64,000 nt of DNA from an uncultured Prevotella sp. (GCA_900541575.1 UQKO01000002.1:1-64000), one strand, 5' to 3'; numbered from the stretch's first letter, positions 19,150 to 28,559 are shown. The notes: generated from the sequence alone by a model not told the origin. Numbers and translations: made by a program.

Positions 19150-20481
19150 TTAGTCTCTGCGGAAGATATCGCGTGTATATACCTTTTCTTTCACATCATC
19201 GAGGCTAGCATCATAGCGATTGGCAATAATGGCATGACTCTGCGCTTTGAAGTCGGCAAGTGTATTCACCACTCTACTTCCAAAGAAAGTCGATCCATCC
19301 TCAAGCGTAGGCTCGTAGATAATTACCTCTGCACCCTTTGCCTTGATGCGTTTCATAATGCCCTGAATGGCCGACTGGCGGAAATTGTCAGAATTCGATT
19401 TCATTGTCAGTCGATACACCCCCACTATGGGCGGATTACTAGCAGCTCCCTCTGCATCATACTCATTGTTTTGCGAATAACCATACCAGCCAGCCTTGCG
19501 TAGCACAGCATCGGCAATGTAGTCTTTTCGCGTGCGATTGCTTTCCACGATAGCCTCAATGAGATTTTCGGGTACATCTTGATAATTGGCCAATAGTTGC
19601 TTCGTGTCCTTCGGTAGGCAGTAGCCACCATAGCCGAACGATGGATTATTATAGTGCATGCCAATACGTGGGTCAAGCCCCACTCCTTCGATGATCGCAT
19701 GCGAATCGAGCCCCTTTATTTCGGCATAGGTGTCGAGTTCGTTGAAATAACTGACACGGAGGGCTAGATAGGTATTGGCGAAAAGTTTTACAGCCTCAGC
19801 CTCTTTCATACCCATGAAGAGCGTGTCGATATGTTCCTTGATAGCACCCTCCTGCAGCAAGCGAGCAAAAACATGGGCGGCTTGATTCATTTCCTCCACA
19901 TTCGTCACCGACTCAATGGCACTATTCTCAGCCTCAAACTCGGGTTTGTCGATAAGTTTAGGATATCCCACAATGATGCGACTGGGGTAAAGATTGTCAT
20001 AGAGCGCCTTGCTCTCGCGCAAAAACTCGGGCGAGAACAGGAGGTTGAACTTCTGCACTCCACGTTGAGCATAACGCAAATAGAGCGAACGTGTGTAACC
20101 CACGGGGATAGTACTCTTAATCACCATCACGGCTTCAGGATTAACATCGAGTACGAGGTCAATCACCTCCTCCACATGCGAAGTATCGAAATAGTTCTTC
20201 ACGGGGTCGTAGTTCGTCGGTGCAGCTATCACCACGAAATCAGCATCGGCATAAGCCTGACGACCATCAAGCGTGGCGGTGAGGTTGAGTTTCCCGCTAG
20301 CGAGATACTTTTCTATATAATCATCTTGTATCGGCGAAAGGCCGCGGTTGATCTTTTCCACCTTTTCGGGCACCACGTCTACAGCCGTCACGTGGTGGTG
20401 CTGAGAGAGCAAGGTAGCGATACTTAGCCCCACATAGCCCGTACCAGCCACAGCTACTCTAATATCTTGAAATTCACGCAT
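19150..20481 (-). CDS. ugd: Nucleotide-sugar dehydrogenase (UDP-glucose 6-dehydrogenase family)
   Basis: The 443-residue enzyme has the N-terminal NAD-binding [13 protein letters not shown] (about 14-26), the middle [17 protein letters not shown] region, and the catalytic loop [11 protein letters not shown] with Cys288. It oxidises a UDP-sugar to a uronic acid, supplying precursors for capsule, exopolysaccharide or LPS. The neighbouring glycosyltransferases fit this role. UDP-glucose is the default substrate; a UDP-HexNAc substrate is possible. It lies 21 bp downstream of the anSME-like gene on the same strand, so the two probably share a transcript although their functions are not clearly linked. 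Confidence 0.9.
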   Translation of the reverse strand: MREFQDIRVAVAGTGYVGLSIATLLSQHHHVTAVDVVPEKVEKINRGLSPIQDDYIEKYLASGKLNLTATLDGRQAYADADFVVIAAPTNYDPVKNYFDTSHVEEVIDLVLDVNPEAVMVIKSTIPVGYTRSLYLRYAQRGVQKFNLLFSPEFLRESKALYDNLYPSRIIVGYPKLIDKPEFEAENSAIESVTNVEEMNQAAHVFARLLQEGAIKEHIDTLFMGMKEAEAVKLFANTYLALRVSYFNELDTYAEIKGLDSHAIIEGVGLDPRIGMHYNNPSFGYGGYCLPKDTKQLLANYQDVPENLIEAIVESNRTRKDYIADAVLRKAGWYGYSQNNEYDAEGAASNPPIVGVYRLTMKSNSDNFRQSAIQGIMKRIKAKGAEVIIYEPTLEDGSTFFGSRVVNTLADFKAQSHAIIANRYDASLDDVKEKVYTRDIFRRD

Positions 20482-20502
20482 AGTGTGTTGTATTTTTCGA
20501 AG

Positions 20503-21741
20503 TTATAGTGATTCAAAGAAGTGCGGTTCCCGCTGAAGCAAATCGACGATACCTGCGGGCGGACGCTGATTGAGGAGCTCGCGTTTCATCCAGTCCATGT
20601 AGGGCGCCACATGGGCAAAGAATTGGTGATAGCCCTGACAGAGATAGTTGAGACCAGGCTCCCCATCGTCCGTATGGCAAAAGCGATTCTTCGGACATTC
20701 CCCATTACATGCAAAGAGATATTGACACTCACGACACTGGCGCGGGAGCGATGTTTGCTTAGCTTGTCCGAAAGCCTGTTGGCGCGGAGAATACATCATG
20801 TCGATGAGCGACTGTGTGCGGATATTGCCTAAGCGATATTGCGGAAAGACAAAGTGGTCACAACTATACACATCGCCATTCCACTCTATTGCTCCCGCAT
20901 GACCACATGTCTTTGCCAGAGTACAAATACCAGGCTGCTGCCCCATCCAATTAGCTAAGGTAGAGTCGAAGAGTTGGATAAAATATTCACCTACATCATG
21001 GCGCACCCATTCATCGAAGATGGTACAAAGGAAGTTGCCCCACTGTTCGGGCGTAATGCTCCAATCCGCTAAGCCTCCCGCTCCAGCCTCGTCGACAGCG
21101 GCTAGAGTGCGGCCATCAGAGTGGTGCTCTAGGCGCTCTACGATGGGCGTAAACTGCAAATAGTGGCAACCTATCTCCTTGAAGAAATGGTAGAAGTCGA
21201 GCGGATAGTCGGCATTGAAATCGTTGACCACCGCAAGGGCGTTCCACTCCACACCATGCTTCTGCAACAGACGGATGCCACGCATCACCTGCTGAAACGA
21301 GGGCCGACCTCCGCGGTTGCGACGATATTCATCGTGAAACTCCTGAGGCCCGTCAATGCTCACCCCTACGAGCCATCCCTCCTGACGGAAAAACTCACAC
21401 CACTCGTCGGTGAGCAGCGTGCCGTTGGTCTGCAAGCAATTGTCGATGCGATGACCTGCTGCATGCTTCTTTTGAAGTTCCACCACACGCTTATAAAACG
21501 AGAGCGGACGCATAAGCGTCTCACCACCGTGCCAAGTGAAGAGCACGTCGGGCAAGGTCTGCGCAGCAATGTAGTCGTGAATGAACTTCTCGAGGAGTTC
21601 GTCGCTCATCACCTCTTCGGGCGAGTCGGCATAGAGTTTAGATTTCTCAAGATAGTAGCAGTACTTACACGCCAGATTGCAACGTGAGCCCGCCGGCTTC
21701 GCCAGCAGATAAAGCGGAGATGAGAAGGGGGATATATCCAT
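20503..21741 (-). CDS. Anaerobic sulfatase-maturating enzyme (radical SAM, SPASM domain)
   Basis: The 412-residue protein has the radical SAM motif CNLACKYC (Cys21, Cys25, Cys28) in the anSME context AKPAGSRCNLAC. It also has a C-terminal SPASM region with CGHAG, YSCDHF, CRECQYLFACNGECPKN and a further Cys, binding auxiliary iron-sulfur clusters. The family converts an active-site Cys or Ser of sulfatases to formylglycine in the cytoplasm. No sulfatase gene is in this window, so its clients lie elsewhere. Related SPASM peptide-modifying enzymes are an alternative, but the overall pattern is anSME. Confidence 0.9.
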   Translation of the reverse strand: MDISPFSSPLYLLAKPAGSRCNLACKYCYYLEKSKLYADSPEEVMSDELLEKFIHDYIAAQTLPDVLFTWHGGETLMRPLSFYKRVVELQKKHAAGHRIDNCLQTNGTLLTDEWCEFFRQEGWLVGVSIDGPQEFHDEYRRNRGGRPSFQQVMRGIRLLQKHGVEWNALAVVNDFNADYPLDFYHFFKEIGCHYLQFTPIVERLEHHSDGRTLAAVDEAGAGGLADWSITPEQWGNFLCTIFDEWVRHDVGEYFIQLFDSTLANWMGQQPGICTLAKTCGHAGAIEWNGDVYSCDHFVFPQYRLGNIRTQSLIDMMYSPRQQAFGQAKQTSLPRQCRECQYLFACNGECPKNRFCHTDDGEPGLNYLCQGYHQFFAHVAPYMDWMKRELLNQRPPAGIVDLLQREPHFFESL

Positions 21742-21811
21742 GAATGAAGTATGTCAAAGTAATCTGTTTCAATAGTTCTATGGGGTAACACCAAGAGTGC
21801 CCACACCATTC

Positions 21812-21893
21812 TGTGGGCGACGCGTCTAGCGTCGGCATCACCCACAAGCACCTGCTCCAAAGCCTACCGAGGGCAACGCGTCCTCGCATCGGC
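21812..21893. repeat. REP-like GACGCGTC repeats, locus 1 (two direct copies)
   Basis: Copy 1 at 21812-21836 reads TGGGCGACGCGTCTAGCG. Copy 2 at 21867-21893 has the same orientation and reads GGGCAACGCGTCCTCGC. Both match the palindromes at 33473-33608 and 49255-49330. They lie in the divergent gap before the GT11 gene. Confidence 0.75.
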
Positions 21894-21979
21894 AACAAAA
21901 GCATTGCTTTAGTATGCAAAAATATCACTAAAACCTGAAACAGCCACCATCTCTTGCCATATATTATTTACATCCACCC

Positions 21980-22010
21980 TTGCTCCAACACTATATTTTA
22001 CGTACTTTTG
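21980..22010 (+). promoter_or_regulatory. Promoter placing transcription start at or next to the GT11 start codon
   Basis: The -33 TTG is at 21980-21982 and the -7 TACTTTTG at 22003-22010, a 20-bp spacing that matches the Bacteroidetes consensus. The ATG is at 22015, four bases after the box, so the messenger has little or no leader. Confidence 0.7.
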
Positions 22011-22014
22011 CATC

Positions 22015-22863
22015 ATGCGATTAATTAAAATGACGGGCGGATTGGGCAACCAAATGTTCATCTATGCCCTATATATAAGTATGCGCCGACACTTTAGCGA
22101 CGTGCGCATTGACCTCTCTGACATGGTGCACTACCACGTGCATCATGGCTACGAGATGAACCGCGTATTCGGCTTGCCACAGACAGAGTTCGTCATGAAC
22201 CAAAAGCTGAAGAAGGTGGTCGAATTCCTATTCTTCAAGACCATCCTCGAGCGCAAGCAAGGCGGACGATTGGAGCCCTATTTCGGTAAGCATAGTTGGC
22301 CTCTAATCTATTATAAAGGATTTTACCAAAACGAGCGCTACTTTGCCGACTGTAAGGACGAGGTGCGCCAAGCATTTACCTTCGACCTAAAGCAGGCCAA
22401 CGAGCAATCGCGCCTCATGGCTCAAGCCATTGAGCAAGACGCTCACGCTGTATCGCTCCATGTGCGCCGCGGCGACTACTTGCTACCCAAGCACTGGGCC
22501 AACTCGGGAAGCGTGTGTAGCCTCAGCTATTATCGCCGAGCCGTAGAGGAAATGAAGCGTCGCGATCCTAAAGCCCATTTCTACGTATTCTCCGACGGCA
22601 TGGACTGGGTGCGAGAGAACATTGACCTACCCGCTGACACTCTGTTCGTCACCCACAATCAAGGCACCGATAGTTGGCAAGATATGATGCTCATGACCCA
22701 CTGTCGCCACAATATCGTGTGCAACTCCACTTTCAGTTGGTGGGGGGCATGGCTCAATACGCATAAAGGGAAAATCGTTATTTGCCCCGACCACTGGTCG
22801 GTCACAGAACAAGCCTCACACTTTGTACCCGAAAGTTGGATACAGATAACAACTAAAGAATAA
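22015..22863 (+). CDS. Alpha-1,2-fucosyltransferase-like glycosyltransferase, GT11
   Basis: The 282-residue enzyme has the GT11 hallmarks: N-terminal GGLGNQMFIYAL (residues 8-19), the donor-binding HVRRGDY (149-155), FYVFSDGMDWV, and CNSTFSWWGAWLN near the C terminus. GT11 proteins transfer fucose from GDP-fucose, usually in alpha-1,2 linkage, to LPS O-chains or capsule. It opens a four-gene operon (GT11, GT8, GT2-kinase, GT2) with 20, 3 and 28 bp gaps. The MRLIKMTGG start aligns with the family start, so the near-leaderless ATG is right. Confidence 0.92.
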   Translation: MRLIKMTGGLGNQMFIYALYISMRRHFSDVRIDLSDMVHYHVHHGYEMNRVFGLPQTEFVMNQKLKKVVEFLFFKTILERKQGGRLEPYFGKHSWPLIYYKGFYQNERYFADCKDEVRQAFTFDLKQANEQSRLMAQAIEQDAHAVSLHVRRGDYLLPKHWANSGSVCSLSYYRRAVEEMKRRDPKAHFYVFSDGMDWVRENIDLPADTLFVTHNQGTDSWQDMMLMTHCRHNIVCNSTFSWWGAWLNTHKGKIVICPDHWSVTEQASHFVPESWIQITTKE

Positions 22864-22883
22864 TAGTCTTGCAACCCTCCACG

Positions 22884-23834
22884 ATGATACATATAGCTTT
22901 AACCATTACCCCTTCCTACGTACGTTTCTGCAGTGTAACAATGATGTCGGCCATGCGAAATAACCCGATAGGAACATTGGCTTTTCACATCTTGGCGAAA
23001 GGCCTCAGCGAGCACGACAAGCAAACACTGAGAGAGCTTGCAGCCCCCTACGAGGATCAAGTATGCTTCTACAATGTGGAAGATCAGATGCTACGCGGCT
23101 ATACCATACGTTGGGAGGGAAAAAGACTTCCCATGGTCGTGTTCTATCGTTGTCTACTTGCTTCTATCCTGCCCACCGATGTGCAGCGTGTGCTCTACAT
23201 CGATTGCGACACTTTGATACTCAGCGATCTTTCTCCATTATGGAACGCACCACTTGACGACCACCCCTTGGCAGCTGTTGCAGATGAACCAGTTGAGATC
23301 AATCCCGCACATGCTCAGCGTCTGTGCTACGAAATATCTGACAATTATTTCAACGGTGGAGTGATCCTCTTCAATCTAGACTATTGGCGCAAACACAATC
23401 TAGAAGAAACCTGTCGTGACTTCTATCAGAAATACCCTGAACGCATACGCTATAACGATCAAGACTTGCTCAATGGCTTGTTCCACAAGAGCCGCATACT
23501 GCTCCCCGCTCGTTGGAACGTGCAGTCCAACTTTTATCGTCGCAAGAAAGTGAATCGTTATCAAGACAATCAGGATTTTCTGCAAGCAATGCTCCACCCT
23601 GGTATATTGCACTACTCTTCACGAAAGCCCTGGCAGCTATATAGCACGCATCCCTTAGGGCATCTTTTCTTCCACTACCAAGCCCTCACTCCATGGGCCG
23701 ACAAACGAATGCCACGCGGATGGATAGACCGATTGCGCCAGGCTTGGCACCAACTGCCCTATACCGTGCATCTAAAGCCCAAGAAGTATATTACCCATGA
23801 AGAGTGGAACAGATTATTGCAAGAAAAAGGATAA
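22884..23834 (+). CDS. Glycosyltransferase family 8 (LPS-type)
   Basis: This GT8 protein of 316 residues starts at MIHIALTIT (22884); five earlier codons are open but lie before the conserved strand. It has the retaining-GT8 DxD in VLYIDCDTLIL, then FNGGVILFNLDYW and YNDQDLLNGL, and the C-terminal ILHYSSRKPW with the metal-binding His. Family members transfer glucose or galactose from UDP-sugars to the lipid A-core or O-chain. It lies 20 bp after the GT11 gene and 3 bp before the GT2-kinase gene. Confidence 0.92.
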   Translation: MIHIALTITPSYVRFCSVTMMSAMRNNPIGTLAFHILAKGLSEHDKQTLRELAAPYEDQVCFYNVEDQMLRGYTIRWEGKRLPMVVFYRCLLASILPTDVQRVLYIDCDTLILSDLSPLWNAPLDDHPLAAVADEPVEINPAHAQRLCYEISDNYFNGGVILFNLDYWRKHNLEETCRDFYQKYPERIRYNDQDLLNGLFHKSRILLPARWNVQSNFYRRKKVNRYQDNQDFLQAMLHPGILHYSSRKPWQLYSTHPLGHLFFHYQALTPWADKRMPRGWIDRLRQAWHQLPYTVHLKPKKYITHEEWNRLLQEKG

Positions 23835-23837
23835 CCC

Positions 23838-25331
23838 ATGGTATCAATCATCATTCCCGTTTACAACGCTGCTCCCTATATAGCGGACACTATTGAAAGC
23901 GTACTGCAATCCACCTATACCGATATAGAAATAGTCTGCATGGACGATGGTTCTACCGACAAATCATGGTCTATTCTCAAGCAATACGCCGAAAAAGACA
24001 AACGCATTCGCGTGTTTCATCAAGAGAACGCGGGCGTATGCAAAGCACGCAACGAAGCCATTGCTGCTTCTCATGGAGAATACATCCTGCCCATCGACGC
24101 CGACGATTTGCTCCTCCCCCAATTTATTAGCCAAGCCGTCAGCGTACTCAATTCCCATCAAGAAGTGAAAGTGGTGGCACCCACGGCAGAATTCTTCGGC
24201 GAGCGCACAGGACTTTGGCGTCTGCCCACATTCAACCTGCGAAAGGAAGCTCACAAAAACATTCTCGCCGCTTGCGCCATGTATCGCCGCACAGATTTCG
24301 ACCGTACGGGCGGCTATTGCGAAGAAATTATTGCCCGAGAGGATTGGGAATTTTGGATCCATATGCTCAAAGACGGCGGCGAAGTGGTGCGTCTTCCCGA
24401 AGTCGGCCTCCGCTACCGCGTGCAGAAGCATAGCAAACGCGTGAGCGACCGAAAAATGAAACGACATGTAATCAAGGTGCTTAATAGCCGCCACCCCGAA
24501 TTTTTCGAACGTTGGCTCGGTGGTCCACTTCGCTATTACCGCTCGTGGTCACACCTTATCAACACCCTTTATCGCATCATCTGTCCACGACACACCCACA
24601 CAGAACGCGCTTTTGATGGTATGCGCGATTTTATCACCTCACTTCCCGTAAGATTCTCCATTCCCGAGTGTGGACGCATTATATATAAGGGGCGCAACGA
24701 GCTACGTGAGTTCGACACCCAAGTTGGCCCCGTGGTGGTAAAATCCTTCCGCAAGCCTAATTTTATCAATCGCATCGCATACGGTCTGTTCCGCCCATCG
24801 AAGGCAGAACGTTCTTGTCGCTACGCATCAATGCTTCGCCAAAAAGGCATCGGAAGCCCAGCACCGGTGGGTTGGTATAGCGAACGCGGATGGCTAGGCC
24901 TCTTCTTCGGACATAGTTATTATGCCTCGCAGCGTAGCGAACTTCCCTATACTTACATCGACATCATCAAAGGACGTATTCCACAAACCGAAATGCCAGA
25001 CTATCTTCGCGCCGTGGGTCGACTAGCAGGACGTATGCACAACGAGGGCATCATCCATCGCGACTTCTCACGTGGCAATCTGCTGCTAGGTCGCGATAAC
25101 AATGACCACGTCCGCGTGGAAGTGGTTGACCTCAACCGACTGCGCTTTCACCCCATCAGTCTGGCTGAAGGCGTAAAAAACTTTGAAAGACTTCCCGCCA
25201 CTCCCGAAATGCGTCGCTACCTAGCCGAAGGCTATGCAATTGAGCGAGACTTCGATATCGACGAATGCCTCCGCCGTTGGCCCCAAACCGAAGCCATGGA
25301 TAGCCCCGAAGCAAAAGCCCAAAGGGCATAA
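23838..25331 (+). CDS. Fusion of GT2 glycosyltransferase and LPS-core-type kinase
   Basis: Residues 1-215 form a GT-A domain: VSIIIPVYNAAPYI (2-15), MDDGST (35-40), IDADD (86-90) and REDWEFW near 167. From about 275 to 480 a protein-kinase-like fold of the WaaP/Kdo-kinase type follows. It has a candidate ATP-anchoring Lys302 in VVVKSF, the catalytic loop HRDFSRGN (407-414) and VVDLNRL (429-435) in place of DFG. The product could add a sugar and phosphorylate a core sugar in a coupled way. Such kinases are normally separate proteins. The join is in one uninterrupted frame of 497 residues. The acceptor is not known. Confidence 0.88.
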   Translation: MVSIIIPVYNAAPYIADTIESVLQSTYTDIEIVCMDDGSTDKSWSILKQYAEKDKRIRVFHQENAGVCKARNEAIAASHGEYILPIDADDLLLPQFISQAVSVLNSHQEVKVVAPTAEFFGERTGLWRLPTFNLRKEAHKNILAACAMYRRTDFDRTGGYCEEIIAREDWEFWIHMLKDGGEVVRLPEVGLRYRVQKHSKRVSDRKMKRHVIKVLNSRHPEFFERWLGGPLRYYRSWSHLINTLYRIICPRHTHTERAFDGMRDFITSLPVRFSIPECGRIIYKGRNELREFDTQVGPVVVKSFRKPNFINRIAYGLFRPSKAERSCRYASMLRQKGIGSPAPVGWYSERGWLGLFFGHSYYASQRSELPYTYIDIIKGRIPQTEMPDYLRAVGRLAGRMHNEGIIHRDFSRGNLLLGRDNNDHVRVEVVDLNRLRFHPISLAEGVKNFERLPATPEMRRYLAEGYAIERDFDIDECLRRWPQTEAMDSPEAKAQRA

Positions 25332-25359
25332 CTAAAAATAACATTACTCTCCGCTTGAA

Positions 25360-26247
25360 ATGAACAAACTGCTGAACGCTCTCTGCTCCCTACCCGCATT
25401 TTTCCAACATACGCCGAAACCCAGGTTGATTATGACCTTGCTGGTGAAGAACGAGGAAGAACTCTTGCCCTTGAACCTTGAGTTTCATCGAAGTATGGGC
25501 GTGGATGGCTTTATCATCACAGACAATAACTCTACGGACTCTACCCCTCAGATTATTGAAGAGTATAAGCAACGGGGATGGGTGTTAGAGGTAATAGATG
25601 AACATGCCACTGACTATAACCAAAAGCACTGGGTGGATCGAATGATCCGACTAGCGAAAGGAAAGTATCATGCCGATTGGGTAATCAATGCAGATGCAGA
25701 CGAATTTTGGTATACTCCTAAGCAAAATATCAAAGCGGAAATAAGCACAACCCACGCCAACGTGCTTCGCTGCAACGTGCGTAACGTATATCCCGAAGAA
25801 TCCCTTCCCTGGACAGAATGGAACAAAACAGTACGCGCCGTCCCCGCAGAAGCAGACTTCGACCTTTCCCCCTACTCCATCTTTACGCACCAAACGCATA
25901 AAGTGATGCACCGCACTGCAGGCTATCTGCAAATCTCTATGGGCAACCACAAGGTAAAGATGCTACCGCGACACACAGCCTCATCGTCCATCATCGTCTA
26001 CCATTACAACATCCGTGGCAAAGCCCAGTTCTTAGCAAAAATGATCAACGGCGGAAAGCAACTCGAGCAACGTAAGAGCAAGCATGGAGGCCGCCATTGG
26101 CGCTACTTCTACGACCTCTACAAGCAAGGACTTTTAGAAGCAGAATACGCTCGCGTCGTCGGCGCAAACATCCTAGCCGACCTTACTCGCGAGGGCTACA
26201 TCGTGCAGGACAATCCGCTGCCCGAATGCTTCAAAAAGTTGCAATAA
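25360..26247 (+). CDS. GT2/GT92-like glycosyltransferase
   Basis: The 295-residue protein has a GT-A core of the Glyco_tranf_2_4 type: MTLLVKNEEELLPLNLEFH (about 25), the nucleotide-binding TDNNSTDST (about 57), and DADEFW as the metal-binding motif (about 112). The late His-rich VYHYNIRGKAQF segment is usual in this group. It is the last gene of the operon, followed by a strong terminator. The first ATG (25360) is kept; a start at the internal ATG at 25432 is possible, since the conserved domain begins there. The transferred sugar is unknown. Confidence 0.87.
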   Translation: MNKLLNALCSLPAFFQHTPKPRLIMTLLVKNEEELLPLNLEFHRSMGVDGFIITDNNSTDSTPQIIEEYKQRGWVLEVIDEHATDYNQKHWVDRMIRLAKGKYHADWVINADADEFWYTPKQNIKAEISTTHANVLRCNVRNVYPEESLPWTEWNKTVRAVPAEADFDLSPYSIFTHQTHKVMHRTAGYLQISMGNHKVKMLPRHTASSSIIVYHYNIRGKAQFLAKMINGGKQLEQRKSKHGGRHWRYFYDLYKQGLLEAEYARVVGANILADLTREGYIVQDNPLPECFKKLQ

Positions 26248-26291
26248 CCCCAAAATTCTCAAGGAGCTACTAATAAAGCCTCTATCAACAT

Positions 26292-26354
26292 GAAAGCCTA
26301 CTCATAGGAGTGAGATCTGCATCTCGTTCTCCCTATGAGTAGGCTTTCCTTTAT
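26292..26354 (+). terminator. Terminator of the plus-strand glycosyltransferase operon
   Basis: The 16-bp perfect arms GAAAGCCTACTCATAG (26292-26307) and CTATGAGTAGGCTTTC (26333-26348) carry an internal hairpin in the loop. A CTTTATT tail follows. Confidence 0.75.
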
Positions 26355-26425
26355 TGTGCTTGTCTGCAGATGAGCGTGTTTCCGTTAGCAGATAATCGTC
26401 TATTCGTCTGCAAAAGAGCAATCTA

Positions 26426-26545
26426 AGCTCTACCGCTGCCGTCCGGTAAAGCTACCGCTGCCGTCCGGTAGAGCTACCGCTGCCGTCCGGTAGAGCTACC
26501 ACTGCCGTCCGGTAGACGAGAAATTGTACATCTGGCAACGAGAAA
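26426..26545. repeat. Dispersed modular repeat, copy 3: four 22-bp palindromic units
   Basis: The unit AGCTACCGCTGCCGTCCGGT (plus AG; 22 bp) is repeated from 26426 to 26516, with the first unit carrying two extra bases. Each unit contains the dyad CTACCG...CGGTAG. The same unit occurs once, as an inverted pair, in copy 1 (45-78). After the array comes TGTACATCTGGCAACGAG, the second module of copy 2 (48866-48953). The remaining gap to 26658 shows nothing else. Confidence 0.8.
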
Positions 26546-26658
26546 ACCACAATCTGTAGATAAAAAAGCGATGATATAGAAACAGCGAGCGTACTATCTC
26601 GGCGTATTCCACACAAAGTACAAGAATTTCATAAAGCTTGATTGACCACGCTAACACT

Positions 26659-27518
26659 TTACCAATAGACTTTCGTGGTAGGTGAAAAGTAGAAATGCTT
26701 GTAGCGTTTCAAGTACCAAGCTATCAATGCCATATAAGGTTTCTTCAGCTCGAAAATGTGCTTTTCCTTCCACGTCATTTTTTTCTTCTTGTATTGTCGA
26801 GCTTGTATGGGGAAAGCCTCCATCTGACTCCAATCTAGACTGAGCGGAAGAGTCTCTTTATAAGAAATTTCAATGTGGCGGCGTTGCTTGGCAAGTAACG
26901 ATAGAGCACTCTGGTCGTGACGATTCTCCACGAAGCCACGTATAATGGAACAACAGACACTTTATCCGAAATCAAGTTGAAATGATGGTGACAAAGTTCA
27001 TACCAATCCTCAACAAACCGCATACCTTCAGCATTCTTTTTTATAATGACGATACCACTCAATAGTTGTAAGGACATGAGCACATTGTCATCATTATAAT
27101 GTCCCGTAAACTTTAGAATATCTCCCTTTGAATAGTCTTTCTCCAAATAAGAAGATTGAAAAGTGATGAGAAATTCACCATCCTTGAGCATCTGAATGTA
27201 TTCTTCAAAGCGCTTCACGCCCTTTGCATTCCAATACACGCCAGCGTCCGTATAAACAAGAATATCTCCCTCGTTCATCAATTTCATACGTTCGCGTATC
27301 AAGTAAGGTTTCCACCGCCAATAGCCAAAGCCGCGCCGATACACTCTGCAATGCAACGAACGAAGATAGTCAGCAGGAAGATCATCTTCATTAAGAAAGT
27401 ATCTTTCGTCAAAAGGGAAATGCTCGGTACACTCCTTTAAGGAACTCAATGCACCGGCATAACGTTTATCAGCAAAAGACAGGAATACTATACGCGAAGG
27501 AGTGTGTTTCGCATCCAT
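26659..27518 (-). pseudogene. Frameshifted glycosyltransferase-like gene
   Basis: From 27518 the frame encodes a protein beginning RIVFLSFADKRY, with RRGFGYWRWKPYLI, ILVYTDAGVYWN and LSGIVIIKK, a pattern seen in polysaccharide-locus proteins that resemble GT-A enzymes with a DAG motif. Near 26936-26940 the reading frame changes. The expected continuation FVENRHDQSALSLLAK is found only in another frame, which runs on to 26659. Loss of one G (GTGGC where GTGGGC is expected) explains it. Without repair the first frame ends at 26835 (227 residues). It follows the GT2 gene by 21 bp. Sequencing error is a possible cause. Confidence 0.75.
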
Positions 27519-27539
27519 ATTATAAATGTTACGTACGAA

Positions 27540-28355
27540 CTATTTGTTACGCTTGAAAATATCATTTAATAAGAGTTTCACCGCATTGCGAAGAATCTTC
27601 ATATCTCGCTTCATGGGCGATTCATAGCCAAAAGCATAAAGAATCTTGCGCTGAAGCGGATTAGAGTTGTCAACGAAATCATTAATTCTATTAGGTAGGA
27701 GCGTTTTTCTCACTCTATCACACTCTTCACGTTGCAAATCATTATTACGCGGATTATTTGAAATACCCATCATGTCGAAATCGGCTACAACAAAAGGAAT
27801 AGCCTCATAAGAGGCATTATCGATAATCAGTTCATAAAACATCTGTTCCCAATCTGCAGCAATCCTATAACTCTCATCATAAGGACGCTTCTTAAGCAAA
27901 GCGGTGCGAATAAATGTGGCTTGGTGGGGTAATGCTTGATGTGCAAGATTCACAAACTTTATACTCTGAGGAGCCACGCGCAAAGTGTTATTCTTATCCT
28001 TATATACATGCATCTGTCCGCCCACATAGAAGTCCTTTCCATTGAGCAGAGGGAGCACCCGGGAGAGCACATCGGAAGAGTGGAAGCAATCTCCCGAATT
28101 CATAAAGTTAATATATTCGCCCGAGGCATGGGCAATGCCCTTGTTCATGGCATTATAGATGCCCTTATCGGGTTCGCTCACCCAAAAGGCAATACTCTTC
28201 TCATACTTCTTAATAAGCTCTACACTACCATCGGTCGAACCTCCGTCGATGACGATGTATTCCACCTCGGGAGTGAGTTGAGAAGTGACAGAACGGAGCG
28301 TTTTTTCAAGTCCATCGCAGTTGTTATAGTTGATTGTTACTACTGTAAGTTTCAT
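27540..28355 (-). CDS. Glycosyltransferase family 2
   Basis: The 271-residue GT-A enzyme starts with LTVVTINYNNCDGLEKTL, followed by VIDGGSTDGS, SEPDKGIYNAMNKGI and the metal-binding NSGDCF (in place of DDD). HQATFIRTALL and YRIAADWEQM follow. This is the subgroup often found in O-antigen and exopolysaccharide clusters, working on the cytoplasmic face on a lipid-linked acceptor. It is the first gene of a short minus-strand transcript that also carries the frameshifted gene. It faces rimP divergently across 204 bp. Confidence 0.9.
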   Translation of the reverse strand: MKLTVVTINYNNCDGLEKTLRSVTSQLTPEVEYIVIDGGSTDGSVELIKKYEKSIAFWVSEPDKGIYNAMNKGIAHASGEYINFMNSGDCFHSSDVLSRVLPLLNGKDFYVGGQMHVYKDKNNTLRVAPQSIKFVNLAHQALPHQATFIRTALLKKRPYDESYRIAADWEQMFYELIIDNASYEAIPFVVADFDMMGISNNPRNNDLQREECDRVRKTLLPNRINDFVDNSNPLQRKILYAFGYESPMKRDMKILRNAVKLLLNDIFKRNK

Positions 28356-28458
28356 GTCGTAATAAGTGTCTTTTGAACCTGTGTCCTAGCACATTGTGCC
28401 TAATCGGCTACAAAAGTATAACTTTTACTCCATTCTGTGTAAAAAAGCACTTGAAATA

Positions 28459-28491
28459 TTTGGAACACACAAGGAAATATTTGTAACTTTG
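28459..28491 (+). promoter_or_regulatory. Promoter of the rimP-nusA-infB operon
   Basis: TTTG at 28459-28462 and TAACTTTG at 28484-28491 are 21 bp apart, a full Bacteroidetes-type promoter 69 bp before rimP. Confidence 0.75.
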
Positions 28492-28502
28492 CAGCAAGAT
28501 TG

Positions 28503-28541
28503 AGTGAGGGGCTTTCTTAGAAAAGTTCCTCACTTCTTTTT
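28503..28541 (+). promoter_or_regulatory. Terminator-like hairpin in the rimP leader (possible attenuator)
   Basis: AGTGAGG (28503-28509) pairs with CCTCACT (28528-28534), extended inward by two G-U pairs and CTTT/AAAG. A T-rich stretch (28534-28541) follows. It lies between promoter and start codon, so read-through may be regulated. Confidence 0.55.
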
Positions 28542-28559
28542 ACCACTCAATAACCGCAA

